In this document: positions 31,131 through 44,729 of the stretch, one piece after another | How the letters are laid out: every line of letters starts with the position of its first letter | Position numbering within the stretch: position 1 is the first letter of the stretch | Assembly (NCBI GenBank): GCA_019918135.1 | Contig: WBZZ01002673.1 | Location: 1-64,000, forward strand | Direction of reading: 5' to 3' | Source: Paulinella micropora | Lineage: Eukaryota > Cercozoa > Imbricatea > Euglyphida > Paulinellidae | DNA: 64,000 nt | The notes under the pieces: generated by a model | The model's database searches: none | The model's input: the letters and a program-made list of their open reading frames with translations, nothing else | Told to the model about the DNA's origin: nothing | Translations under genes and position numbers: made by a program

Positions 31131-31291
31131 ACTTTATTGAAATTTTGGTGGCTGCAGCTAATAAAGCCTAGGAACAACACCCCCCCCCCCCCGGGGACAC
31201 ACACACACCAAGTACATCAATCGATAACTATATTAATAAACACACCATACACACACACCATACTCATTCTGGTGACCATGATTGATTAGTA
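31131..31291. other. Spacer between elements B and C
   Basis: Contains a C-run of about 14 (31181-31194), (AC)n and ACCATACACAC repeats. No gene. Confidence 0.6.
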
Positions 31292-32600
31292 TTAGTAATA
31301 TCTATTTACAACGTAAAAAATGTCCCCAGAAGGGGACTCTCGCCAATTGTGTTTGGTGACTGCGCAACTGGACGGGCAGCGCCCAGACAAATTGAACGCT
31401 TGGTTGTGACTGGCATCCTGACCAACTAGGAAGGCCTGGGCAACACGGGGCACCTTGTACATGCATCTATCGCTGAGAACTGCCCTTGCGGGTCCGCCAT
31501 ACGTTTGATGTGCTCGTTCTATTTTAGCGACCGCCTGTTTCTCCCCTTTCGGAGCCTCTAGGAGGACCGGTTGATTTGCATCAATCCAGGTCTGAAACTC
31601 CTTGTACTTTCCGTATTCCTGGTCACAAGTAAGGAATTTCACTTTCCTTCCTGTATGCCGTTCAAAGAAGGCAACGGCCTTAAGGAAGCACGTGAAAAAC
31701 TCGTTATTGTGCCTCAGGTAATAATCTAACTCAAATCCGGACGCGAGACATTTGACAGTGAACTTATACTTCTTTCCGTACCACGATGTGGTGTTCCACC
31801 AACCCTGGGTGTCCATTGATATGTGAACCCCAGGGTGGCGTTCTACCACGTGGTGATTGTCTCTGAAATGAGGTATTTTCTTTATTTCATTCCTTAGACA
31901 CCACTCACACCTCATTATGCGTTCCCTCCACTCCTTCCCCACTATCTTTACTCCTATATAGTTAGCCATTCGCTCCATGGCTTTTACCCTTCTGCGCTTA
32001 CACATACGATGAAACACAATCGCATGTATGTTTTCGTGATAGTGAGGACGAACGACAGGACATAAAACCTTACTGTCCGATGCTTTATCCTCTTTTCCCT
32101 CAGCTCTCTCACCTCTCTCAGAATCTATCTCAGTAGAGTAAGGTATGTATTACTAGGTACATCACCGCCAACCACAGATGCATGGAGACAACAAACAGTA
32201 TATGTTATGATAAGTAGGTAGGTTGGTCATATGACAGAGATAAGAGAATTGGCGTCAAGCTTGTCCCCCGAATCCGACGTGTCATCATCGTCGGGCCCGG
32301 GAGTCTCGCTCGTTTGAAACATAGTGGTAGGGCAGTCTGTGGGCTCGTACCATTCATTGGGATTGAGTGGTGGAGTGCCTGGGGAATCGAACACCGTTAA
32401 GAGGTTCGGGAGTGCTCTCCCTCTAGCCACAATCTGATCTTCCCTGTGAGAATGGGCTTTTTGAGCTCTATAACTTGATTGTTCTGATGTACGACGGCAA
32501 AACCCTTACGTACCCATGCCGAGGTGGCAACTAACCCGTACTTTGGGTGTGGATTGTAAGTGGTGTGTGCATCGAGGACACTTACTTCCTCCCATGAGCC
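31292..32600 (-). mobile_element. Copia element C, end of protease and integrase, copy 1
   Basis: Third copia-type fossil. Around 32600-32440 the minus strand encodes a protease C-terminal-type segment (KYGLVATSAWVRKGFAVVHQ), then a short acidic stretch (32430-32227), then pre-integrase (HAIVFHRMCKRRRVKAMERM, CEWC) and the integrase core (31800-31450: HISMDTQGWW, LTCDQEYGKYKEF, AVAKIERAHQ), giving a D-D-E set. RT and RNase H are absent. Sequence differs clearly from A and B, so it is a separate family. Confidence 0.65.
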
Positions 32601-32726
32601 CCTGACCTTTATATTAATACTTTACTGGAACGGTATTGAAGACCGGAGCACTTTGTGACTTGCTTGGTTTGGCAAATCTGAAATACTTTACTAAACACAG
32701 ATTGAGGTACAAAACAGGCGCGAACT

Positions 32727-32894
32727 AAGAGCGCGTGTCTTGACCTGATTGCTACAATTGACCTAATCAGTCTAATCATAATAACTCAAGTCCATTGACC
32801 AAATAATTAAATTCTAGGTCCTCAATTGTGAAAAATAGAGGGCTATTGAATTACATTACCAATTCTAATCTAACAAAGAAGTTGGTATAAAGCT
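32727..32894 (-). repeat. LTR-like inverted-repeat arm, right, copy 1
   Basis: Reverse-complement partner of 26286-26465. It follows the RNase H end of element A after about 80 bp and a purine run (AGGGGGAG on the minus strand), consistent with part of A's 3' LTR. Confidence 0.8.
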
Positions 32895-35199
32895 CCCCCT
32901 AATTCATTAGGACGTCACAATACAATCTAATTGCAATACTACTGTCTTCTCTGTCTCATACTCATGTAGCAAGAGTCAAACAGAGTGTCCTGTTAACCGA
33001 TCAGCTCCACGCTTGAATACTGAAGGGCTGGTGATCTTCTTTGACAGTATGTCAGCCCTGTTCTCCTCGGATGGCACCCACTTGACCATCACCTCCCCCT
33101 TCCGTATCGCCTCAATGAGATGATAATGCCTGAGCGCAATGTGCCTGAGCCGCTTTGCAAACACCGAGTTGGGCGCCGTGCTGACTGTCGCTTGGTTGTC
33201 CACCCTGAGTATCGGCACCTCATCGAGCTCCTTCTTGAGTGGGTTACCTTCCGACCATGGCAAAGACCGCAACACATTTCTCATTGCTTCCAAGTCATGC
33301 AAGACTTCAGACGCCGCATATGTTTCGCTCTCTTGCGTTCCCGTTGCTAAATGCTTCTGGGTTGTCGACCTAACCGACACCGGGCCTCCAGCCAAAAACA
33401 CCGTAGGCTACCCCACCCGTCTTCGAGTACGTCTTTTCACCATTCCCGAGCGACGAGTCAGATTCCGCCTCCAACCTTCTATTACCATTCGATGCAAACC
33501 TGACGCCCCTGTTCCTCACGTACACAAAGTAACGCAACAGCTGCTCCGCTCCGCAGTAGTCGAACTTTTCTCTGCTAGCCTGATGCTCAGCAATCGACGC
33601 AATCGCCGCCACCGCTTCTGGTACGCTTGCCTTTAGATAAATAAAGCTCCCCACAATCTCTTGCGGGTCATACTCAACCAAAGCCGGCACCATCTTCGAC
33701 CCTTCCGGCAGCCAAGGCGTCTTAGCTGGCATCCACTGGCGTCCATCGTTCCTCTTGAATCGCTGCAGCAGCGTGTCGATATACTGCCTCTGAAATAGAG
33801 TGATTGAGTACACTCCATTGACCCTCTTACACTCGAACTCAATTGAAAGAAACTCTTTCACCAGCCCAAGGTCTTTGACATTCCCCCACTCACTGTTAAG
33901 CTCTTTTACATAATTTTCCCTGCTGCCCTTTGAAGCCGCAGCGTGAATGCTGTCATCCACGTGATACGTGAGCACCTCTGTCTTGTCAGTCTCCTCATCG
34001 ACCCTCGCAAACACCACCGGCTCCACTATGCTCTGCTGGAAGCCCAGCTTCTTCTGCGTCGGGACCACCCTGTCGTTCCAATAAACATGACCAGATGGCT
34101 TAAGACCGTTTACGCCCCCTACTGCCTCCCACACCGTATTAGGAGGCGCGAGGACGCAACCATACCGGGATACGGAGCTTGACGTTCGGAAAAGCACTCT
34201 CCTCATCGATACTGAAAATGTCCATGTCCTGCAAGACTGCCAGAGCACACGTCAGTCAGACCATTTCTACTCTGCATGTTGGCAGATCAACCTTGTCATA
34301 CTGCCATGACGGTTGCAAGAACCCTATGCCAGCTATTCTTGACTTTCTTTCCACCATTGGACCATCAGCTGTCTCTCTTTTCTCAAAGTCAAAAAATCTC
34401 GTCGGCACAAGAGGCTCCCCCGGAGGCTTTTCAGAGATGTGTCTCTCCACTATTGCACCAAGCTTCAGGTGTTTGTCTATGTCCGCAAACCTAGATTCAT
34501 TGAACCTGCCAGACGCAGTATGGTCACCAGAAATGCCCCTGATCTGAAGTTACCCGGCTTCGTTCTCTCTCTGTTGCGAGGCTGAGAGACTATGCTGGTG
34601 GCGGTTATAGCTGCCCCATCCCATGAAACCGGCACACCATTCTTATTTCTCTTGTTTTCCACTCTGGGGGCAACAGGGTTAGCAGAGCTCCTCTTGTTTT
34701 CAGCTCTGCCTGCACCCCCCTGAGCAACAGACACATGACACTCGTTGGGCAGCTCATCCTCCCCCTTAACCAACCTGACAAGTCCAGCAACTCCACCATC
34801 GACACCCTGGTCCGTCGCTTCTGTCGGCAACGCACTGGTTTCCGTATCTTTCACTTCCCGCTCCGGCTCGCCGACTTCGTCTGCCAGACGTTGGATCACA
34901 AGCCACTCGTCGTCGGTAAAAAATTTTCCTGGATTTTTTTCCACTTTTTTCCCGTGCTATGTTGGTGCTGTGAAACAGATGTTGAGATGACGCTGCCATT
35001 CTGCTTCCTGGGTACAGTGTTGGCCACCCGTGCGTTATGTAGTCCCTCACCATAATGTCTGCCGTAACTTTGATCTTCCTGTCGTAAAAACTCCAGACCA
35101 CATACGCAGACTGCTCCACGTTGACGCCCATAAACACTCCTGGCTCCCCCCTCTTCTTCTTCGTTTTTATTGAGAGAACAATTTTTACAATCGGACTCA

Positions 35200-35550
35200 A
35201 GGATCGTTCACGTGAAAAGTATAGCTATTAAGTCATATCTTTATCTAAGGTGGAAACCTAGTTATTAAATCGAGCGTATTAATTGAAAGTATTAATATTA
35301 GGTCGCTTGGTATTAATCTTATTAATATTAATGTTTATGTTTAGATATGTTGCGTAATATGTAGCTTAAGTATTCATGTTATTAATATTAATGTTTATGT
35401 TTGCATCAGTAGTAATATACTAGAATGATCGGAGTGAGTGAAAATTAGTAGTTCAGTGAATATGTCTGGACAGTAGTATGAGAAGGGAGAGGGGAAAAAA
35501 AAAAAAAAAAAAAAAAAAAAAAGGAGAGAGAGAGAGAGAGAGAGAGAGAA
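35200..35550. repeat. A-run and (GA)n inside element A, with TTAATATTAATG repeats
   Basis: A28 (35495-35522), then (GA)n (35523-35549) interrupt the integrase tail of A. Between about 35280 and 35400 a 20-bp ATTAATATTAATGTTTATGT word occurs twice, 54 bp apart. Same at 53464-53815. Confidence 0.85.
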
Positions 35551-38438
35551 AAGAGAGGGGCAAGTGAAGGAGTGGTTTGTTGGTGTGGTTGGGAGACCAT
35601 ATTCGTTGGACGGAGTCCTCTCATGCCCCTTTTTTCCTTCTTTGTAGATCACACACAGGCAGCCAAAAAGATGCAGCACGGAGTAGTGAGGGGGGGGGGG
35701 TCTTCCATAGAATGTCTCGTGCCTCGATAGCTTTGTCCCTGCCCTTCCTTGTATGTTTAGTAGGAACGTAGCATAGTTAACTGCCAGCGGCAGGAAGTAA
35801 ACCGGCACTGATCGTGCAACCAGAAGTGTAGTTGCCAAGTTAAAAACCACCTTGATTCCCGCCTCAGCATATGCATCCTTGTTCGGATCATCTCGCACAG
35901 GCAGATGTCGCTCCACTCCCGTCTTTTTCAGATGTTCCTTGATGCCTGTTGCAATCCATTCTTTATCTGTTTGAAACTTTTTCATCTTATTTCCAGTCTG
36001 CGTCTCAGACCACGCCTGCAATTGTTTCACTTGCTCCAAGGTTGCATTCTGATCTCGTGTTTTACACCAATAATTGCGTAGCAATCCCGTAACATTATCC
36101 ACAAACACGTTGCAGTAGGGAGTATCCCGTACATGGTGAACAAGATCCTCCCTGTTCCATCCCCACTCCAGTCTTCCCCAGCCTTCTCGCACACTGTCAG
36201 GGACGCCCCCACGTAGTTGGAATGCTTTCGCATCTTCGTTGTCATACATGAAGTACATGCATGATTCTCGACAGATCCTTTTCCCCTTAACGTGATGTTG
36301 TTCATTTTCATGAATTGTCTCGCCATAGTAGCCCCAAAGTGAAGCACGTCATGTAGCTTCCCAGCATCCACAGTCGCAGCAGGGTCCATTGTAGTCGTCC
36401 AGAAAGCAGATTGGTAGCGTAGTGGATGCGATTTGCTTTCATCTTTTGCCTCCGGTGTCTGCACAGTTCTAAACTTATACTGACAGGCATCCTGATCAAA
36501 ATCGCCGACCAATATCTTGTCACTGGGTCGCGTCAATTTCTTTTTTTGTAACGAAGAAACCGCCGCCTTGCATCACAATGCCGTATCCTTGTTTTTGTAG
36601 CTGCCCTGCCGAGAAGAGCACCCTATCCAACGTTTCGATGCAATAGGCCTCCTCCATCTTCACTTGTTGAGGCTTTCCTTCCCCCGACATTCCGACAAAC
36701 TCCATCTTCCCCGTTACCTTTGCCTTCGTAGGTCCATCTATTCCTCTTAGGTCCAGCCCTCGTCAGCTTTGTCTTGCAACATTGACGCGTTCGGAACCAA
36801 GTGTTTCGATGAGCCACTATCAAGGTAGATCGCCCTTTCATCTTGCTCTTCACCTCTAACCGCCATCATGCTTGAATTCACCGTTACACTTAGAGCGATA
36901 TAGGTAAAATAGGTAATTGTCCTTGGGGTGGGCCGGTATGACTAAATACTATTATTAATAAACTTGATTGCCCATTGCTCCCCCCTATTTAGGAATAACG
37001 GCCCGATCTACCTTATGATACTACCCTCGCAGATATGGTGGTAAATATATGTAGCCATGTTCAGAAATTAACGGAGCCGTCACAGTCCTATCGACTAAAT
37101 GCACTAACTCTATACAATACTAACTTTGTATCTCGTTCACCAACTTACCTTATTGTAAGATGACGCAGTAGTCAAAAAGTCCAGTTGTAGCGCCGCTCAC
37201 CGCGCGGGCTCCCCCGCTCCCTTGCTTCCTTGCCTTCTGGTAGCCTCCCGAGTCCTTTAGCTTCCCGGCTCCCAGCCGCCTACTTGACGCCGCTTGAATC
37301 TGCCGCCCGGGTCGTAGAACCACATTGGCGCCGCGCGCTCCATCCATCGTCGCTACGAGCCCAAGCCTGAGCTATGGTCGCTGTAGCTGTCGCTGTCCGC
37401 CCCACGGCCGCGCCCTTCACCTTGATCGTCGTTGGTCTCACCCGCCTGTTTCCCCGCCTTCGCGGAACACCTTTTCCCCTTGACTGAGCTTAACTTATTC
37501 GCCCCGCTCGCTACCTTCCCTTTCTTTTTCTTATTTCTGCGACTTGCGCTCTTCGCCTTTTATGTCTTTTTCTTCTCAACTAACGGTTTGAGTGGGCTAT
37601 CTTCGTTTTGCTCCCCCATCCCTGAGACTTCCTTCTCTCTCTCTCTCTTTCCTGATCTGTATGCAGCCCGCAAAATTGCCCTCTCAACAGACCATAAGCT
37701 GCCTCTCGCAACAACACATTCTCACTCTCCATGTCATCAGTGCACACAAAACATTGCTGCTCACCTGACACTCGCCCCTCACATAGACGATAGATGAATC
37801 TCTCTTGTACTACCTGCACTTTACCCATGTGTGCCCTCTCCTTGACCATGCCTGCTCTCTCTCGCGATCGTAACCATCTCTCCGCCTTTCTGGGCGTCAT
37901 CAACACTTCGTCATCTGTGTCAGAGGTGTCTGACTCACTCACCCTACCTAACTTTCCATGTGCCCTTTTTGCTCTCTTCTCCTTCTCTCTTGGTTCTTCC
38001 TTCTCACCTGGCTCTTCTCTCGCCTTCTTCATCTTTTCATATTCACGTAGTCTGTGCTCACCCCCACACATCCTGCACTCCTTCTCACATGCTGATAACA
38101 CATGCCCCTCCATGTTACAATTGAAACATTTCTCTTTCTTCAACATCTTCTTTCTCGTTCCTGCTCCTTTCCCTCCCCCTTTATTGTTAGTGGTGGTGTA
38201 TTTAAACCTACAGTTAGATCTATCACAGCTGCCTGACTGTTCAAACATGTAGCACACCCCAGGCACACTACGCATAGTGACTGACCCCTCTGTGTGAGCA
38301 AAACGACACTCATCCCCCCACTTGCATCCACTCTCTCTCTCTCTCTCTGAAACCAAAAACACACACCTCTCTGCCCTTCCTCTCTTTTGTTGGCATCTTT
38401 CCCTGCGCGTGCTTTTTCTTTCTTCATCTTCTTCTCTC

Positions 38439-38756
38439 TTTCTTTATTTCTGTCTCTTTCCAATGCTTTTTCTTCCAACTCCTACCACCAATCCTCAAAA
38501 GACCATGCATGCTGCTTCTTATTCATCTTCAGCGTGCTCATCCATTTCTTTATTTCTGTCTCTTTCCAATGCTTTTTCTTCCAACTCCTCCCACCAATCC
38601 TCAAAAGACCATGCATGCTGCTTCTTATTCATCTTCAGCGTGCTCATCCATTTCTTTATTTCTGTCTCTTTCCAATGCTTTTTCTTCCAACTCCTCCCAC
38701 CAATCCTCAAAAGACCATGCATGCTGCTTCTTATTCATCTTCAGCGTGCTCATCCA
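38439..38756. repeat. 106-bp minisatellite in gag, three units
   Basis: Three tandem 106-bp units, one more than in copy 1. Confidence 0.95.
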
Positions 38757-40252
38757 TCCTCCCCAATCCTTTCTCACCCCCTCTGACGCATACTTAGGGT
38801 TTTGTAAGGCATTGGTGATTATTGTTTCCATTGTTCTGTGGGGTGTTTTATGGCATACTGCCTTTAGCTCTTCATCTAACGCAACAAACGCATCAAAGTG
38901 CGGAGCATAATCACACCCCTCATCAAATGTCCATGCATTCATCGCATTTATTTTGTCTTGCACATCTTCCTCACTCACCTTACCAAACCTTTTGGTTAGT
39001 CTTTCCACACAATGTGCAAGTTCTGACCAAAGTCTGGTGAGGTGTCTCTCACCAAATCTGCCACACTCCTCTTTGTTTTACCTACTAGCTTATCAAACAC
39101 AAACGAAAAAGCTTCCTCTCTCTGTCTTTTCATCTCATTCTCCAAACTCTCCTCATATGCTACTATCATTCTGTCTTCCTTCTCTTTTTCCTCTACTTGC
39201 TTGTTGCTCTTCGTCCTGATTGTTGTCGTTGCTGGTGTGGAATAAGTAGGTGAAAGCTCACTTCCCACTCTCCCTCTCTCCTCCACCTGCTCTTTTCCTC
39301 CCTTTTGCTCACTCTTACCCTATCTCCCCCTAAAGTAGGCTGCCTTTCTGTCTCAGTAAAATAAGAGGTAAGGTTTTCTTTGTCTGTAACAGTTTCTGAT
39401 TCTGAGTCTAACTCAGCTTCCTCTTCCTCCTCTCTCAACCCTTCTTTACTCTCTCTCTCTCTTGCTGCTTGCTTTCCTGCTCTCTCTCTCTCCCCACCGC
39501 CACATGTAATTGGGGACTTGCTTTCCTTTGCTATGCAACGCACTTACATTACTCTCATGAACTAACATAATGTGTTCTTCTGGATCTTGAGTGCCCCTTT
39601 GAGTCTTTTGGCCCCTAATGCCAAACTATTTCCCTCTGAAATTGCTTGAACGGGGTTCTCCCGTCATGTTGTCCTTTTCCCGTCCTGTTGACTTTGTTTT
39701 TGTCCGTGCCTCTTAGAGTGCTAAAACTCATTACGAGGTATTGCTGACTTGTTCTTTGAGTTTGTTTTAGTAGCCACAGTGCAGCAGACCAGATTGTGTG
39801 CTATACAATACAAGTTATATCTACAATACAATACTAATACATACATACAATACATAATACATACAATACATACATACAATACCTACAAAATTTCCTACAT
39901 GCAATACATACAATACATACATACAATACATCCATACAATACATACGTGCAATAATATACAATACTAATACATACATACAATACATACATACAATACATA
40001 TACAATACATACAATACATAGATTGCCACTTTGTGGCTTATTCTACTCGGTTTATTCCTATGTGGCTGCCACTGGCTGGGCCCCACTTGTCTAAACATCA
40101 AAAACAGCAGAATACGTATCAGTCCGTTTGATAAAAAATGCCAATTTTCCCACCGTTTTTGGCGTGCTTTTTTGCAGCAAACATTCACCTCCTAGGATCA
40201 AAAATTCAACTACTAGAACTACACTACAACTTGAAATAAAAAGTGACGCAGC

Positions 40253-42769
40253 ATGGCTGACCAATCGAAACCTACTCCATCGAGTGACGAAATGTCATTT
40301 GACTTGAAAAAAATTGCTAACCTTAATGCAATGTTACGTTATAGTTTTTTGACAATCTCAAAGCTTCGAATTCGTTGCAAAAATCAAGTTCCGACAAACG
40401 TTCAAGCTCTTTATTAAGATCACTGCACTAATCTTAACTGCAGTGGGATTGCTAACGTGGACAACAACATAACGTCCTGTGCAACAAAAATCGGAAATGA
40501 ACTGAAAATCAATATGCAAGTAGTAGGCGATACTAATTGTAATGACACTTGCCACTTCGCAACTCGCGTGCAATAAAATATTCTCTCTTGCTCTCCGCTA
40601 GCTGAGGTTTAGATAAAATCTACTACAAATGTCATTTTAGACTTCGTATTGAGGTCACATCTAAGACAAAGAATATGTACAGCCAAATTCGAATGGCTGT
40701 CGTAACTTTCATCCTCAAGTTAGTTGTAATTGAATTGAAGAAAACAATAAACAACCTGGAACTTCAGCTGACTAAAGTGGTAGTGGCTGAGTTTCACAAT
40801 ATGAAATCTCCAAAAAAAAATTGTAAGAGAATCCATATTATAAAAAACATCATATGAAGATCAGGATGTTACAATCTCTTTATTTCAGTAAAAAGAGGAA
40901 GATATCCTATCTGCTAGGTTCGGGATTCGTTTAAACTACTCATTATCATCCTCTTCCAAAATTTAATTGTATATCTCTGGGATGATATCAAGATCCTGAT
41001 CATCTGCTAGATATGCAGATACATACTTAAGCGTATGTTTTTTCTCCTTATTATCTGTAGAGTTCAGGAAATCTTCCTCTTTTAGTGGATACAAAGAGTC
41101 TGCAGAATTTATAAAGTTAGAAGAAAAATATAACTTTTCACTATCCTCTACTGATCGCTCTACTATGAGAGCTCGTTCGCCTTCGCCTGAAATTGATAAA
41201 TTGAATCAGAAAGCTAATCACAAGAAACAGAGAATCTTATCGCAGTCTGTAAAACGCAACCCTACGTGGGGAGATATGCTTTCGTCCCCTGAGTCGGATG
41301 ATTGCATTAGCGCCAAAACTAATGACTAGAAAGGCAGTCGGGAAAACAAACTACACATACTCAGTGACATCGCTATTTATGAAGATGTTGAGATAGCCAG
41401 GCTCAAGGAAGAAAACAAGGATTACGTGAACGCTTGGATGCTCTTCCCCATGCTAAATCATCTGGGCACAAGATAATTAAGGAAGATTTCATTCTTTTTG
41501 CAGGGGAAAGGTTCCAAACCTTGGTGGCCAGCCTCTGTGAATTTTAGTGTATTATTTCTAAAAGGTGACAAAAATCGTTTTTACTAACTTAACCAAAACT
41601 AACGCAATGTTGCGCTTGTCAAACTTGTCAACGAGTGGATTAGAATGGTAGTGACAAACAACCAACGTAACGATCCTGTGCATTTAGCTATCCTGGCTGA
41701 GTTTATGAAAGAAACACAAAACAACTTCACTTTCTGATTTCACATCTTATTTTCAACCAAGGAAGAAACACGTTTGTTAAGGAGGTTGCAAACAGCTACC
41801 GTGAAGCAAGAGTGCTTACCAAACCCCTTACTGATAATTATTTCCAGCGTTGATAAGCAAAGCACATGATACTTTACACAACTTATCGACTCTGCGTACT
41901 CCTAACCCTACCTGCCAGTATAGATGTTCTGCTTTAGTTAGACAATCAGCAATTTTCAGTATTTCGAACGAATACTCACTATTACAGAATCACATTCTAA
42001 AATGAAACATGAAATTAATAACAAACCGGACCTAATTACGAATATTTCTATTAAGAAACAATAATACTCAATTTGAGATTGTTAATAAAAATACATGATA
42101 CCATTGCTGAACCTACCTAATCGTTAACAAGGAGTAATCCAAAAAGTAAAGGATTGAAACATATTACCAATTATTGCATAATAAAAAGCAATAATAACAT
42201 GATTACGATGAGAAAAATAGTGGATAAACATAATATCTATAATATCATTTTGCAAAAGAAAAAAGGTCCGCAGGCAAAAGGCATCACCAGCAAACAAAAA
42301 GTAATAAATACAGAAAAACCCTATTGAAAAAGTGCTCTCGAGCATATGGATAGAAAGGAAAATAGAAATATCACTCCTCCACACAAGATCATATCATCAG
42401 TGAGGTTTGGAACCTATAATGTCCATGTTACCAGACCTGAAATCTTGTTGGAAATGCTAACAGAAACAATACTACACAGTGCAGTTGATGTGCTAGCAAC
42501 TCAAGAGTCATGGTTGAAAAAAGATAGAACTGAAAACATAGTGTATGATGCTCTTCTAGCACTGAACATAAAAAACAAATACGTGTTTGTTTAATACAGA
42601 ACCTCAAATGAAGAAGGAGAAGGACAAATCTTACTGGTACGCCAATCAATTGGCAAGGTGGCAAAGGTCAATATTAACAATTACATTGATAAAAAAGACA
42701 AATTGCTCCTAGACGAGACTCAGTGGATTTCCACAAAGTGCTCCTAGATGAGACTCAGTGGATTTCCAC
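40253..42769 (+). mobile_element. LINE fragment with endonuclease domain, copy 2
   Basis: Same as 21987-24504. Here the first small ORF (40253: MADQSKPTPSSDEM...) runs intact for 54 codons to a TAA, because the A-run has seven A instead of eight. After the TAA the frame is open for a further ~55 codons (HCTNLNCSGIANVDNNITSC). Endonuclease segment at 42346-42594. Confidence 0.55.
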
Positions 42770-44574
42770 TTATTGACAAACAAGTCTGATGAAGAATCAG
42801 AAGTAGATGGTGAGTTGGGGATACATCACATGGCCATTATGATGATGGAGAGAAAGAGAGAAGAGACAGACAGAGGAAAGAAGGAAGACGACCCCCTCCT
42901 TCAACTAACACTCTCATACCACTTTTATCTCACGCATCTAAGCCACCTGGCGCAGGAAGTAGAGAGGGGAGAGGTGATGAGGGTAGTGTGCATGGGGAGA
43001 ACAGAAAGGACATGCATCATCTATACAAAACGCCTCCACATCACTCGCCTCACTATTCCACCCCTTCACGAGAATAAGTTTATGACCACCCTTGATATGG
43101 CTAGCGACCCAATCCCCCTCAACCAATTCATACCTTTGGAAGGGAATTGGGCCCTCAGACTTACAAGGGTGGGGTACGTAAAAATCCTCGTGAAAGGGTA
43201 CAACCCTGTCACCTTACGTGAAGTAGGTGGGCCACCCCTTAACCTCCATGGTAAACCAGTACGTATAGATAGTTGTCACGTTACGAATATCAAACAGTGT
43301 GAGGCAACAGTGCCAGACACAGGTGTTCGGTGTCCATGGAGGTTGAGGGCGGCAAGAAAGGGAGTAAAAGGTGGAAAATGTGCAGCTAGATTAATAGACC
43401 ACGACTTCTGTTCACTCCACCTTGACCAAGAGAGGAAAAGAGAGGGGATACTAGCCACGTACAGGGAAAAGCTGAACTTATGATTACTTCCCCCTCATGA
43501 TGCTATGTACTATGAACCTGCCACTTTGTTTGCTCATGTCACATTGTGGAGAGAAAGTGTCACCTCTGTTCAACCCAGCATCACAACCACTCCCCCTATG
43601 CGTGTAGTAGTAGTAGTAGTAGTAGTTGTTGTTGTTGTTGTTGTAGGAGTGATAAGAGCGGAGTAGGGGGAGTAGGGGGAGAAGTAGGGGGAATATAAGT
43701 AAGGGGAGTAGGGGGAGGAGTAGGGGGAGTAGTAGGCACGGGAGAAACTGGATTGTCTGTATCTCTCTTGTCTGTGTCGACTTTGACTCACACGACGTCT
43801 GTGCAACCTACCACTGTGTTGCCTAACCAATCTGTGTACCGTGTGTTGCACGCACCTTCACCCTCACCTTTATTTAGACCTCCTGTGGTCACGGTAGAAA
43901 GAGAGCCAGGAGAGACCACAGATCACTTGCCAAACAAGCCTAGCGCTGAAAGTGGTAACGTTTGGGTAAAGGAGGGTAAACGGGTGTTGAGTGGTGGAGG
44001 ATTACCCCCTATTGAAGAGATACAAAGGTTAGTCAATGCTCTCAATCAGGGGCTTAAGAACAGAACAATGAAAGATGGGTTGATTGCGAATCAGGAGGGA
44101 GAGTATGACGAGTTTTATACAGAGATGTATTGTGCTATGCATGACTGCGTCATAACTCTTGCTACTAAACACGATAACTCATTTGCATGGGGAATTGTCT
44201 CGTCATTCCCTTACACAGTGAAAGAGATAGAGGAACTCGAGGCAGTGTTAGGTGGCGTAACACCGCCAGAGGGGGATGAGCCTCAGAGCCCACAGGATAC
44301 AGACACCACCACTCTAGAACAAACACAGGATAACCAACACACTGAGTGTTCCATTATGTTGATGGACGGCAACCCTGGTCACAAAACTGACAATAACACT
44401 ATAATGTGGGTAGACGATATTGGTGCAAGCGAAACACAGTCCCCATATAGGTCTACATTTATCAATCTCAAGAGAGCCCCACAGAAATTCCGTATAGCGA
44501 AAGGGAGCATAAGAACCGAGTACAAAGGAAAGGTTCTAATGAACCTGTCAGCTTTATACCAACTTCTTTGTTAG
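42758..44574 (+). mobile_element. Copia element D, copy 2
   Basis: Gag part 42758-43483, where the N-terminal reading frame is open for 241 codons, and protease-containing part 43753-44574. G-rich tract at 43661-43735. Otherwise as copy 1. Confidence 0.6.
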
Positions 44575-44729
44575 ATTATAATTGGTAATGTAATTCAATA
44601 GGCCCTATATTTTTCACAATTGAGGACCTAGAATTTAATTATTAGGACTGACATTGGTCAATGGACTTGAGTTATTGTGATTAGACTGATTAGGTCAATT
44701 GTAGCAATCAGGTTAAGACACGCGCTCTT
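44550..44729 (+). repeat. LTR-like inverted-repeat arm, left, copy 2
   Basis: Same as 26286-26465; partner at 50991-51158. Confidence 0.85.

Larger units (their letters stand above)
18710..36871 (+). repeat. 18.2-kb tandem unit, copy 1
   Basis: From TTGAATTCACC at 18710 the sequence is repeated almost base for base from 36872. Copy 1 is about 104 bp shorter than copy 2, mostly because it has two instead of three units of a 106-bp minisatellite. The sequence left of 18710 is unrelated to the sequence left of the other two starts. Confidence 0.97.
32976..39543 (-). mobile_element. Copia element A, across the unit 1/unit 2 junction
   Basis: Full copia order on the minus strand: gag (39543-37580, domains as in the first copy), basic linker, protease (36900-36520: IYLDSGSSKHLVPNASML), pre-integrase and integrase (36536-35395: LHDVLHFGATMARQF, CTSC, NVFVDNVTGL, FQTDKEWI, AYAEAGIKVV), integrase tail (35200-34950: GVFMGVNVEQSAYVVWSF), linker (34944-34477), RT (34450-33370: LVPTRFFDFEKRET, LTYHVDDSIHAA) and RNase H (33401-32976: VSVRSTTQKHLATGTQESE, RVDNQATVS, RLRHIALRHYHLIEAIRKG, ADILSKKI). 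The tandem junction at 36872 lies just before the protease motif, and the reading frame continues across it. Broken in roughly ten places, with microsatellite interruptions in the integrase tail. Confidence 0.88.
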
